Shown: positions 1 to 6,675 of the stretch, one piece after another
Numbering within the stretch: position 1 is the stretch's first letter
How the letters are laid out: each line of letters starts with the position of its first letter
IMG/VR virus record: IMGVR_UViG_3300046000_005770
Location: 1 to 31,030 of that record
DNA length: 31,030 bases
Direction: 5' to 3' (one strand)
Source: a virus
The notes under the pieces: generated by a model
Database searches by the model: none
What the model was told of the DNA's origin: nothing
Seen by the model: only the letters and a program-made list of their open reading frames with translations
Program-made: the position numbers and the translations under genes

Positions 1-468
1 AGAGTAATTTTAGCCACAAGTGTTGGCCCACAAAATGGTTTAGTTTTTTCAGTTGGTAGTTATACAATTCCAGGTAAAAATAAAAGGGTAAAAAACACAT
101 ATCTTAAGAAAGGTCCTGATGGGTTGGAACAATCTTTTTCAGCATTAATAACTGATAAAATTTACATGTTATCCACTGAGGCAAAATCCCCCAATTTTGA
201 GAATAAAAAACCAATTTCTTTTGAGAAGTTAAACAAATACGAAATTAAACAAGAAGAATATTTGGAATCGATTGAACCAAACACATTTTCACTTGTTAGA
301 GGTGAGGTATTATTACAGGTATTGTATAGTATGGCCAATCTTTTTGCTAGTCATATCCATCATATGGAAAAACCATTATTACAAGATGACCCCAATTATA
401 TCGATTTACAGACTAAAATTTCAAATTTAGAAGGTGACATGTTGAATAGTTCAATTAAGATTAATTAA
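1..468 (+). CDS. Partial hypothetical phage protein (5' end outside window)
   Basis: The reading frame is open from base 1, so the TTG at 124 is not a credible start; the gene begins upstream of the window. The visible 155 codons end in TAA at 466-468. The product is hydrophilic, with no signal peptide or membrane segment. Its middle is lysine and glutamate rich, and its last third contains a helical stretch with an unusual S-H-I-H-H cluster. I do not recognise a family. The next gene, 23 bases downstream on the same strand, looks like a virion beta protein, so a tail or baseplate-associated role is possible, but this is inference from position only. Confidence 0.6.
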   Translation, partial: RVILATSVGPQNGLVFSVGSYTIPGKNKRVKNTYLKKGPDGLEQSFSALITDKIYMLSTEAKSPNFENKKPISFEKLNKYEIKQEEYLESIEPNTFSLVRGEVLLQVLYSMANLFASHIHHMEKPLLQDDPNYIDLQTKISNLEGDMLNSSIKIN

Positions 469-473
469 TTGGA

Positions 474-481
474 TATTTATA
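474..481 (+). promoter_or_regulatory. TATTTATA box upstream of the 492 gene
   Basis: An exact TATTTATA lies 10 bases before the ATG at 492. The same 8-mer precedes many genes in this window, always reading in the direction of transcription, so it is a candidate phage promoter element. In AT-rich DNA a single copy could be chance. Confidence 0.4.
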
Positions 482-491
482 AATAAAAAAG

Positions 492-1862
492 ATGTCATAT
501 TTCCGTTCATATTTTGAAAAAAACAATACTATTGTAAAGGATTCTCAGACAAATACGTCTAAAAACCCTAATACCGACATATTTTTCGGTTCTGGTTTTT
601 CTAAATATATCTTTAAAGTTGATTTTTCTGATTTAAAAACTAAAACAGATAATGATGATTTGGTTCTAAATTTAAATACAACTAAACATTACCTTAAAAT
701 GACAAACACCATTTTTGGTGATGAAGCATTAATTGGTCAAAATGGTTATAGTGGTAGATTAAGAGCAACTTCATTTGATTTAATTGTTTTTAAAATACCT
801 GAATTTTGGGATGAGGGATATGGTTTTGATTATGACCAAGTTTATGATTTTAATGAAGATAACAATACATTTGACCAACGACCTTCTAACTGGTATAATA
901 GAACTACATTAAGTGCTTGGACGATAAACGGTATTTATAACGCATCTCCAACCATCGTTACTACCGCACATTTTGATAATGGTAATGAAAACTTAGATGT
1001 TGACATTACAAACTATGTTAATGGTGTTTTAACGGGTGCCACAGACCATGGTTTAGGTGTGGCCTTTAGTGTACCATATCAATTAGTTCCTCAACCAGTT
1101 GACCAATCTGTCTCATTTTTCACAAAATACACACAAACCTTTTTTGAACCATATGTTGAATCAGTGTTTGAAGATAGAATAGATGATGATAGATTTGATT
1201 TTATTGAAGATTTACAACAAAATCTATATTTGTATGTCACAAAAAATGGAAATTATATAAATTTAGATTCAGTTCCTACTGTTGATATTTTAAACTCAAC
1301 TAATACACCAATTAGTGGATTAACAGGAATTACATCAACATTAGTAAGAAAAGGTGTTTATAAAGTTACTTTTGGAATATCTGGTATTAATTGTGATGGT
1401 AAAAAATTCTTTAGTGATGTTTGGAAAAACATATTCATTGAAGGTGTCCAATTTGATAATACCGTACAAAAATTCATACCAAAACCACTTTCTTCAGGAT
1501 TTTCTATTGGGGTAAATCAAACTGATTTAGAACGTTATTCAATACAATATTTTGGAGTTAATCAAAACGAAAAAATAAAAAGAGGTGAAGAAAGAAAAAT
1601 TGTAATAACATTTAGATCAATTAACACCCCAAAAAGTGTATTATTAGACGAGGTACATTATCGAATTTATATAAACGAAGGACTTGTTCAGGTTAACGTT
1701 CATGATTGGACTAAAGTTGATAAAACAAACGAAAATTCATTTGTTTTAAACACATCATACCTTATTCCTCGTGAATATACTTTAGAGATAAAAGGTAAAA
1801 CATTCTCAGAGGAAATTTTTTATAAGGATAAAATAAAATTTGAGATTGTGTCTGAAAAGTAA
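492..1862 (+). CDS. Putative virion structural protein (beta-rich)
   Basis: A 456-residue protein without signal peptide or membrane segments, rich in Asn, Asp, Phe, Tyr and Thr and alternating in a way typical of beta-sandwich tail or baseplate proteins. Around residues 150-200 it has an arrangement like DNRLRE-type adhesive modules: a W-x-I-N-G-I-Y segment, then D-V-D-I-T-N-Y-V-N-G-V-L and a G-L-G-V-A-F-S strand. The C-terminal ~110 residues look like an immunoglobulin-like domain (an E-R-K-I-V-I-T-F strand and a final E-Y-T-L-E-I-K-G strand). A TATTTATA box lies just upstream, and it is followed by small virion-type proteins on the same strand. A tail, neck or baseplate component is the best guess; the precise part cannot be assigned. 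Confidence 0.6.
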   Translation: MSYFRSYFEKNNTIVKDSQTNTSKNPNTDIFFGSGFSKYIFKVDFSDLKTKTDNDDLVLNLNTTKHYLKMTNTIFGDEALIGQNGYSGRLRATSFDLIVFKIPEFWDEGYGFDYDQVYDFNEDNNTFDQRPSNWYNRTTLSAWTINGIYNASPTIVTTAHFDNGNENLDVDITNYVNGVLTGATDHGLGVAFSVPYQLVPQPVDQSVSFFTKYTQTFFEPYVESVFEDRIDDDRFDFIEDLQQNLYLYVTKNGNYINLDSVPTVDILNSTNTPISGLTGITSTLVRKGVYKVTFGISGINCDGKKFFSDVWKNIFIEGVQFDNTVQKFIPKPLSSGFSIGVNQTDLERYSIQYFGVNQNEKIKRGEERKIVITFRSINTPKSVLLDEVHYRIYINEGLVQVNVHDWTKVDKTNENSFVLNTSYLIPREYTLEIKGKTFSEEIFYKDKIKFEIVSEK

Positions 1863-1864
1863 AC

Positions 1865-1872
1865 TATTTATA
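1865..1872 (+). promoter_or_regulatory. TATTTATA box before the 1876 gene
   Basis: TATTTATA is followed by TAT and then ATG at 1876, the same spacing seen upstream of the terminase gene. This leaves no room for a Shine-Dalgarno sequence. Confidence 0.4.
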
Positions 1873-1875
1873 TAT

Positions 1876-2523
1876 ATGAAAAAAATCATTCTAACCGAGT
1901 CCCAACTCAAAAAGATAATACAAATGGAATCAGAAAATCACATTTCACAAGATGGAACATATATGGTTTTAAGTAACCTAATTCAAATGAAAAATGATAT
2001 TGAAAAGATATTAAACTTTAAACATATGCCAGATTTCCCTAAATTAGTAACAGGGGAACACGCTTGGGCTGGTGACCATATCACAACATCTAAAGACGAC
2101 ATTGAAGAAGTTGCAAATTTTATGGAAGGTTACTTTGAACAAAAAAACCTATCTGAATCAAAAAAAGATTTATCTGAAAAATGTTGGGATGGGTACAAAC
2201 GAATTGGTAGTAAGAAAAAAAATGGAAAAACGGTACCAAATTGTGTACCAGTCAATGAAGCGAGTAGTCCTGCACAACAAGCGGCAATTGCTATTAATAT
2301 GAAGAAAAAAGGTGTTGAACCTAAAAATCTATCAGAAAAGGAAATGTATGAGGCGATGGAAATAGACGAAAGTAAAAACTGTCCAACAGACCCCGCAAAA
2401 TGGGCAGCATCTAAGGCTAAAGCTAAATCTAAATTTGACGTATACCCTTCTGCCTACGCAAATGGCTTCGCAGCTAAAGATTATAAGGCTAAAGGTGGTG
2501 GATGGAAAAAATGTAAAAAATAA
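1876..2523 (+). CDS. Basic tagged virion-associated candidate with YPSAYANG motif
   Basis: The frame is open from an ATG at 1840, but the likely start is 1876: it gives the N-terminus MKKIILTESQLKKIIQ, an amphipathic tag of a type I recall at the start of many unrelated proteins of such phages. The 215-residue product continues with a C-W-D-G-Y-K-R-I-G segment and a K-T-V-P-N-C-V-P-V-N-E-A segment (about residues 98-124). It ends in a very basic module with F-D-V-Y-P-S-A-Y-A-N-G and G-G-G-W-K-K. The YPSAYANG-type module is known as a domain of unknown function in phages and giant viruses (from memory, possibly DUF5872). V-N-E-A fits the prohead protease site seen in the capsid protein. It may be an internal head protein releasing basic peptides; this is inference. 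Confidence 0.6.
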   Translation: MKKIILTESQLKKIIQMESENHISQDGTYMVLSNLIQMKNDIEKILNFKHMPDFPKLVTGEHAWAGDHITTSKDDIEEVANFMEGYFEQKNLSESKKDLSEKCWDGYKRIGSKKKNGKTVPNCVPVNEASSPAQQAAIAINMKKKGVEPKNLSEKEMYEAMEIDESKNCPTDPAKWAASKAKAKSKFDVYPSAYANGFAAKDYKAKGGGWKKCKK

Positions 2524-2524
2524 T

Positions 2525-3274
2525 ATGAAATTCATAGTATCTAAAGAAGATAAAGAATATATAGAAGAATGTTTAAAATCAGGTGAGGTCTTACAAGAAG
2601 ACCTTAGAAGATGGTTTAAAGAAAAGTGGGTTGACGTAAGTAAAAAGGTTGACGGAAAACACCCACCATGTGGTAGAAAAGACGCCGACGGAAAGTCCTA
2701 TCCAAAATGTAGACCATCTAAAAAAGTATCTAAAGAAACCCCAAAAGTTGCGTCCTCTTATAGTAAGGAAGATAAAAAATCGATGACGTCTCAAAAAAGA
2801 CGAGCGGAAAAGAAAGACCCTAAAGTTGGTAAGGGTAATAAACCTACAATGACAAAATTTGATGAGTCAATGGAAAAAAAATTAATTATACAAATTAGTG
2901 AAGAACAATTTGAAAGATTGTTTGAATTTAATGAAGAAACACCAGTTTTAATATATGAAGATGAGTTTGGTTCAATAGAAAAGACAAACTTAGAATCTAC
3001 CAATCTGTTAAACGAGGCTGAATACCAAGGTCGTAAAGTACAACTTGGTAAAATTATGCAAGGTGATATTAAAAAGTTTAAAGTTTACGTTAAGAATGGT
3101 CAAGGTAAAGTTGTTAAAGTAAACTTTGGTTTTGGTGGTAAATCCGCTAAAGGTAAAAGAATGGTAATTAAAAAGAATAATCCTGCAAGACGTAAATCGT
3201 TTAGAGCACGTATGAATTGTGATAATCCAGGTCCAAGATGGAAACCACGTTATTGGGCTTGTCGTACCTGGTAA
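2525..3274 (+). CDS. Basic modular virion-associated candidate with LNE-A cleavage-like site
   Basis: The start is placed at ATG 2525, one base after the preceding stop; the open frame extends further upstream but overlaps that gene. The 249-residue product has three parts. The N-terminal ~25 residues are acidic and helical. Next comes a basic segment with H-P-P-C-G-R-K-D-A-D-G and Y-P-K-C-R-P-S-K. A short acidic stretch follows, with I-I-Q-I-S-E-E-Q-F-E-R-L, a tag-like element. After L-L-N-E-A the C-terminal ~85 residues are strongly basic (K-K-F-K-V-Y-V-K-N, then R-R-K-S-F-R-A-R and W-A-C-R-T-W). Cleavage after L-N-E by the prohead protease would free a basic DNA-binding-like peptide, as for T4 internal proteins. 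I recall this C-terminal module from other phages, without assigned function. Confidence 0.6.
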   Translation: MKFIVSKEDKEYIEECLKSGEVLQEDLRRWFKEKWVDVSKKVDGKHPPCGRKDADGKSYPKCRPSKKVSKETPKVASSYSKEDKKSMTSQKRRAEKKDPKVGKGNKPTMTKFDESMEKKLIIQISEEQFERLFEFNEETPVLIYEDEFGSIEKTNLESTNLLNEAEYQGRKVQLGKIMQGDIKKFKVYVKNGQGKVVKVNFGFGGKSAKGKRMVIKKNNPARRKSFRARMNCDNPGPRWKPRYWACRTW

Positions 3275-3283
3275 AAATTTAAT

Positions 3284-4057
3284 ATGAACTTACAAGAGAA
3301 TATACAAAGGATTAGACAAATGATGATTTCTGAGGAGATGGTACAATCTGATGCTTGGAAGTCAATTAAGAAAACGTTGGGTGTTCTTGAAAATAAGAAA
3401 AAAGTTTTACTATTAAGTTGTTCTAATAGACATAATTGGGACAAGAATGATATTGATATACCAAAATCAAAAATGATTGCAATGTATCTTAATGAAGAAT
3501 TAGGTAAAAAATCAACATTAATAGATGTATCAGAACTAAATATAGTTCCTTGTGAAGGTAATGTATCAAGGAAAGACGGTAACAGTTGTGGTTTATTAAA
3601 AGCAAAACTTAAGGATAAAGACAAAAATCCGACCGGTCATCACAGATGTTGGGCTAGTATTAACAATCCCAAAGATGAACTTTGGAAAATAAGTAAGGAG
3701 TTGTTTGAATCTGACGCTGTGATATTTCTCAGTTCCGTTAGATGGGGACAAACAAATATGTTTTATCAAAATCTAATCGAACGTCTAACTTGGATAGAAA
3801 ATAGACACACAGCGTTAGGTGAATCTAATTTAGTTAAAGATATTGAAACTGGATTTATTTGTACGGGACAAAACTTTAATGGTGTAAATGTTAATGATTT
3901 ACAAAAGAAAGTTCATGAATTTTATGGTTTTAAAATAAATGATGATTTGTATTGGAATTGGCAATATACTAAAGATGTAAATGATGAATCATTAAAATCA
4001 TATAAAAATTCACATATAAAATTTATAAAGGATACTAAAATACCTGATACTCAATAA
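3284..4057 (+). CDS. Flavodoxin-fold NAD(P)H:FMN reductase-like protein with N-terminal virion tag
   Basis: A 257-residue protein. Residues ~38-50 (K-K-V-L-L-L-S-C-S-N-R) fit the first strand and phosphate-binding loop of NADPH-dependent FMN reductases. A later S-S-V-R-W-G-Q-T-N-M-F-Y-Q-N-L-I-E-R segment fits the flavin-binding loop and following helix ('P-x-Y-x-x-x-x-x-x-L-K' region of the family). Ahead of the fold sits MNLQENIQRIRQMMISEE, an amphipathic tag not part of reductases. It resembles tags on other proteins here and ends in I-S-E-E, close to the protease consensus. The gene follows the two basic tagged proteins by 9 bases, so it is probably co-transcribed with them. It overlaps the dCMP deaminase gene by 7 bases tail-to-tail. 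Flavin binding is inferred, and the enzyme's substrate is unknown. Confidence 0.6.
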   Translation: MNLQENIQRIRQMMISEEMVQSDAWKSIKKTLGVLENKKKVLLLSCSNRHNWDKNDIDIPKSKMIAMYLNEELGKKSTLIDVSELNIVPCEGNVSRKDGNSCGLLKAKLKDKDKNPTGHHRCWASINNPKDELWKISKELFESDAVIFLSSVRWGQTNMFYQNLIERLTWIENRHTALGESNLVKDIETGFICTGQNFNGVNVNDLQKKVHEFYGFKINDDLYWNWQYTKDVNDESLKSYKNSHIKFIKDTKIPDTQ

Positions 4058-4491
4058 TAAATAATATTAACCCCACACTCACTTAAAAGTTGTTTAGCCT
4101 TACTTTGGGACTCATCCCACTTTTCTTTATTTTTAGTGGTACAGACTTCTTTACAATACACCGTCTTTATACCCGAATTAACAATTCCTCTGGCACAATC
4201 CATACAAGGTAGTCCCGATGTTAAATAAATTGTTGAGTTTTTAAGGGACACCCCTTCTAATGCGGCATTATATATTGCATTACGTTCTGCATGTTCCATC
4301 CAGAAGTATTTCTCAGGTCTCTCTTGACGTTCTTCTAATGAATCGTCCAAACCCCTTGGAAACGAATTATAACCCGTAGAAAGGACGTTATTACCCTCAC
4401 CGACTACGACGGCACCTATCTGTGTAGATTGGTCCTTAGATTTGAGTTTTACCACCTCAGCAATCTGTAAAAAATACTCTACCCAATTCAT
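4051..4491 (-). CDS. Deoxycytidylate (dCMP) deaminase
   Basis: Zinc-dependent deaminase converting dCMP to dUMP, which feeds thymidylate synthesis for phage DNA. From the ATG at 4491 the protein has 146 residues. It shows the H-A-E zinc and catalytic motif at residues 67-69 and P-C-M-D-C at 95-99, in the spacing of the cytidine/deoxycytidylate deaminase family. Length is typical for the core enzyme, somewhat shorter than the 193-residue T4 enzyme. An ATG at 4521 is possible, but 4491 gives a TAATG overlap with the upstream SAP-like gene, which points to translational coupling. It reads towards the reductase gene on the other strand and overlaps it by 7 bases. Confidence 0.9.
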   Translation of the reverse strand: MNWVEYFLQIAEVVKLKSKDQSTQIGAVVVGEGNNVLSTGYNSFPRGLDDSLEERQERPEKYFWMEHAERNAIYNAALEGVSLKNSTIYLTSGLPCMDCARGIVNSGIKTVYCKEVCTTKNKEKWDESQSKAKQLLSECGVNIIYY

Positions 4492-4805
4492 TATATTAAT
4501 CTTTGTTTTGACCAAAACCACACTCTATTATCTGAATACCTATATAATGATTTTGCGTCTTTTTTTTCCACTAATTTACCAATCTGTACTAAGTCCGAAT
4601 GATTTTTTATATCTATTCCCACATTAAAACCACTTTCCGATTTTTCATATGTGGTATTAACCATTGGTGTTTGATATTTCCCCTCATCGTCTAGTTTCAA
4701 TGTTCTAATCATTTCAGTTTTATTCAACTTACAATCAATACCTCTTGATTGGATTAATTTCTCTAAGACGTCTAATCTTAATTTATTGTAATCTACTTCG
4801 GACAT
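4491..4805 (-). CDS. Small SAP-domain-like protein
   Basis: A 104-residue protein. Residues ~7-40 (L-R-L-D-V-L-E-K-L-I, G-I-D-C-K-L-N-K-T-E-M-I-R-T-L) match the helix-extended loop-helix of SAP domains, which bind DNA or RNA. The remainder has no recognised fold and ends in a W-F-W-S-K-Q segment. It is the first gene of a two-gene unit with the dCMP deaminase (TAATG junction). A Bacteroidota-type promoter ends only 4 bases before the ATG, so the transcript may be leaderless. A nucleic-acid-binding role is inferred from the domain; no specific function is known. Confidence 0.65.
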   Translation of the reverse strand: MSEVDYNKLRLDVLEKLIQSRGIDCKLNKTEMIRTLKLDDEGKYQTPMVNTTYEKSESGFNVGIDIKNHSDLVQIGKLVEKKDAKSLYRYSDNRVWFWSKQRLI

Positions 4806-4809
4806 AAAG

Positions 4810-4841
4810 CAAATATACGTAATATTCTGGAATATACCAAA
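4810..4841 (-). promoter_or_regulatory. Bacteroidota-type promoter for the SAP/dCMP deaminase unit
   Basis: On the minus strand TTTG (4841-4838) is followed by exactly 20 bases and then TATATTTG (4817-4810), matching the TTTG-N19-21-TAnnTTTG consensus of the primary sigma factor in Bacteroidota. The coding start at 4805 lies 4 bases beyond, so transcription would start at or next to the ATG. Confidence 0.7.
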
Positions 4842-4845
4842 AAAT

Positions 4846-4877
4846 AAAAAACCCCCACATTTCTGAGGGGGTTTTTT
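4846..4877 (-). terminator. Intrinsic terminator after the major capsid gene
   Basis: Inverted repeat AAAAAACCCCC / GGGGGTTTTTT with a 10-base loop, 19 bases past the capsid gene stop. It is symmetric, but a long T-tract continues on the minus-strand reading, which suits the capsid transcript. Confidence 0.85.
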
Positions 4878-4896
4878 AATATGATAAATCCTAAGA

Positions 4897-6648
4897 TTAT
4901 CTTAAACTATCCATGTCAAATGTTTGGATACCACTTACATTGATTACACCGAAGTAACGGTTGTTCACCATTTTCTTTGCGTAACGTGTCATGATTCCTT
5001 TGATAGGAGTCATTGTAAATGGATTGTACATTGTTGGAGTTAATTGTAATGGCACGTATGGTGCGTATACATATCCTGCGTCCAATAATGATTTTCCTTT
5101 ATGACCAATCAAGATTTTTCCAGCTGGGAAGTAAGGGTCACGATACACTTGGTAACGACCTGCTACTGAACCGATTTTCTCGATACCCATGTTGTATTGA
5201 TCTTGCTCAGGTTCTGCGTTTGATACGTGGAAATATTCCAAATCATCAAATACTGCAGAAACTTCAGAAGAAACAACAACCCAGTTAGCACCACCTCTTA
5301 AAGTAGTCTTATGGATTTGAGCTGAAATTTGGTTGATTTTTGTAACCAAAGTTTGGTTCCAATCTTTTTGAGTGTAACCTTGTAGAGTTGCTCCACCAGT
5401 TCCACCGTATTTCCAACCATTGTAATCCCATTTAGCGGTCCAAGCAGCACCTTTACGTAAGTCACGTAAGATTTCACGGTCAACCTCAGCAGCGATTTGC
5501 TCAGATAACAATGCAGTCAATTCTGCCTCAGCATCGATGTTGTGGAATGCACTAACGTCTTGAGCCAATTCAGGAGACCAGCTAGCTCTTAATTTTCTTT
5601 CAGTCACAGAAACTGTTACTGACTCTAAATCAAAAGATACTTCACCGATTTCATCTTCAAACTCTAAAGTTGCATATTGACGGTAAGTGGCTGTGAAGTC
5701 AGTACCATCTAATGTAGAACCTGTGATTATTGCTCCAGCAAAACCAGAAGTTGCTGAATATGATTGTAAATCAACACTTAAGTAAATTGTACCATCTTCA
5801 TCACAAATGTCTCTAAATAAGTTACCGTTAGTACCTGAAGACTTTTGTCCGTAAGATACGATACCTTTACCATATTTTTGAGTTACAACGTTGAACGGTA
5901 AGTAAGTTGAACCACTTAACGATTGTGAACGAGGTGCAGTTACTGTTAATGAAGCTAAGAACTCTTCTGTATCCATTTCGTTACCGTCTGGACCAGCTAA
6001 TTTACCTTGACCTAATTTAGAAAATCCTGTTAACTTTAAGATAACTGAATCGTATGTTTGAGTTGCTCCTGTAGCGATAGTTACTGGAGAACTTTCAACA
6101 CCATTTGAGAAAGTTACAATAGATGTACCTGTTAAAGAAGCTACTGTGAAAGAACCCTTTGAGTAATCAAAAAGACCTTGGTCTGCAGCATCACTGTTTT
6201 CGTAGAAACGATCGTAAAGAGGTTTCGCAGTTGCAGGATAACCAGCAGTTGCAGAAGGAGCTGAAGCAGCATCAGGATAACCGTATGGTTTATAATGTGC
6301 GGTATCATTTCTTTCTTGAATTTTTGGTACGAAATAGAATAATTTACCGATTGGTAAGTTCATAGCTTGTACAGACACGATGTCGTTAGCTAATAATTTT
6401 GAGAATACACGACGAATGATAGGGAAAACTACAGTCTCGAAAGAACCAGACGCATCTGCAATTGCAGCTTCGTTGATTAAATAAGACGCTTGGTTTTCAT
6501 ATAATTGTGCGATGTTATCTTTTTGGTGACCGTTAAGACCTTCTAAGAATCCTAAGTCATCCCATTTTTTGATGGTATCTTCTTTGATAACTCTAAGGTG
6601 TTTTAACCCGATGTTACCTACCATACCTGAATCTAATAATGCTCCCAT
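4897..6648 (-). CDS. 23: Major capsid protein (T4 gp23-like)
   Basis: A 583-residue protein that forms the hexamers of the phage head. The N-terminal region to residue ~60 is the removable delta peptide. L-I-N-E (57-60) followed by A-A-I-A-D fits the T4 prohead protease site and lies where T4 gp23 is cut (after residue 65). The following segment (S-F-E-T-V-V-F-P-I-I-R-R-V-F) is characteristic of gp23-like capsid proteins. The conserved C-terminal half includes an A-E-V-D-R-E-I-L-R-D-L-R helix and an I-G-H-K-G-K-S stretch. It is about 60 residues longer than T4 gp23, with the extra sequence mid-protein (Gly/Ser/Thr-rich, ~150-320), possibly a surface insertion. It follows the scaffold gene by 27 bases and ends at a strong terminator. 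No promoter was seen in the short gap, so it is probably transcribed with the scaffold gene. Confidence 0.95.
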   Translation of the reverse strand: MGALLDSGMVGNIGLKHLRVIKEDTIKKWDDLGFLEGLNGHQKDNIAQLYENQASYLINEAAIADASGSFETVVFPIIRRVFSKLLANDIVSVQAMNLPIGKLFYFVPKIQERNDTAHYKPYGYPDAASAPSATAGYPATAKPLYDRFYENSDAADQGLFDYSKGSFTVASLTGTSIVTFSNGVESSPVTIATGATQTYDSVILKLTGFSKLGQGKLAGPDGNEMDTEEFLASLTVTAPRSQSLSGSTYLPFNVVTQKYGKGIVSYGQKSSGTNGNLFRDICDEDGTIYLSVDLQSYSATSGFAGAIITGSTLDGTDFTATYRQYATLEFEDEIGEVSFDLESVTVSVTERKLRASWSPELAQDVSAFHNIDAEAELTALLSEQIAAEVDREILRDLRKGAAWTAKWDYNGWKYGGTGGATLQGYTQKDWNQTLVTKINQISAQIHKTTLRGGANWVVVSSEVSAVFDDLEYFHVSNAEPEQDQYNMGIEKIGSVAGRYQVYRDPYFPAGKILIGHKGKSLLDAGYVYAPYVPLQLTPTMYNPFTMTPIKGIMTRYAKKMVNNRYFGVINVSGIQTFDMDSLR

Positions 6649-6675
6649 GTTTTGAGTATTTTGTTTTTTAATTTA

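Noticed and set aside
1840-1875. ATG at 1840 as the start of the 1876-2523 gene
   Set aside because: It would overlap the upstream gene and add a non-conserved leader before the recognisable N-terminal tag; the start at 1876 is preferred.
4492-4521. ATG at 4521 as dCMP deaminase start
   Set aside because: The downstream ATG at 4491 gives a TAATG junction with the upstream gene and starts right at the conserved domain.
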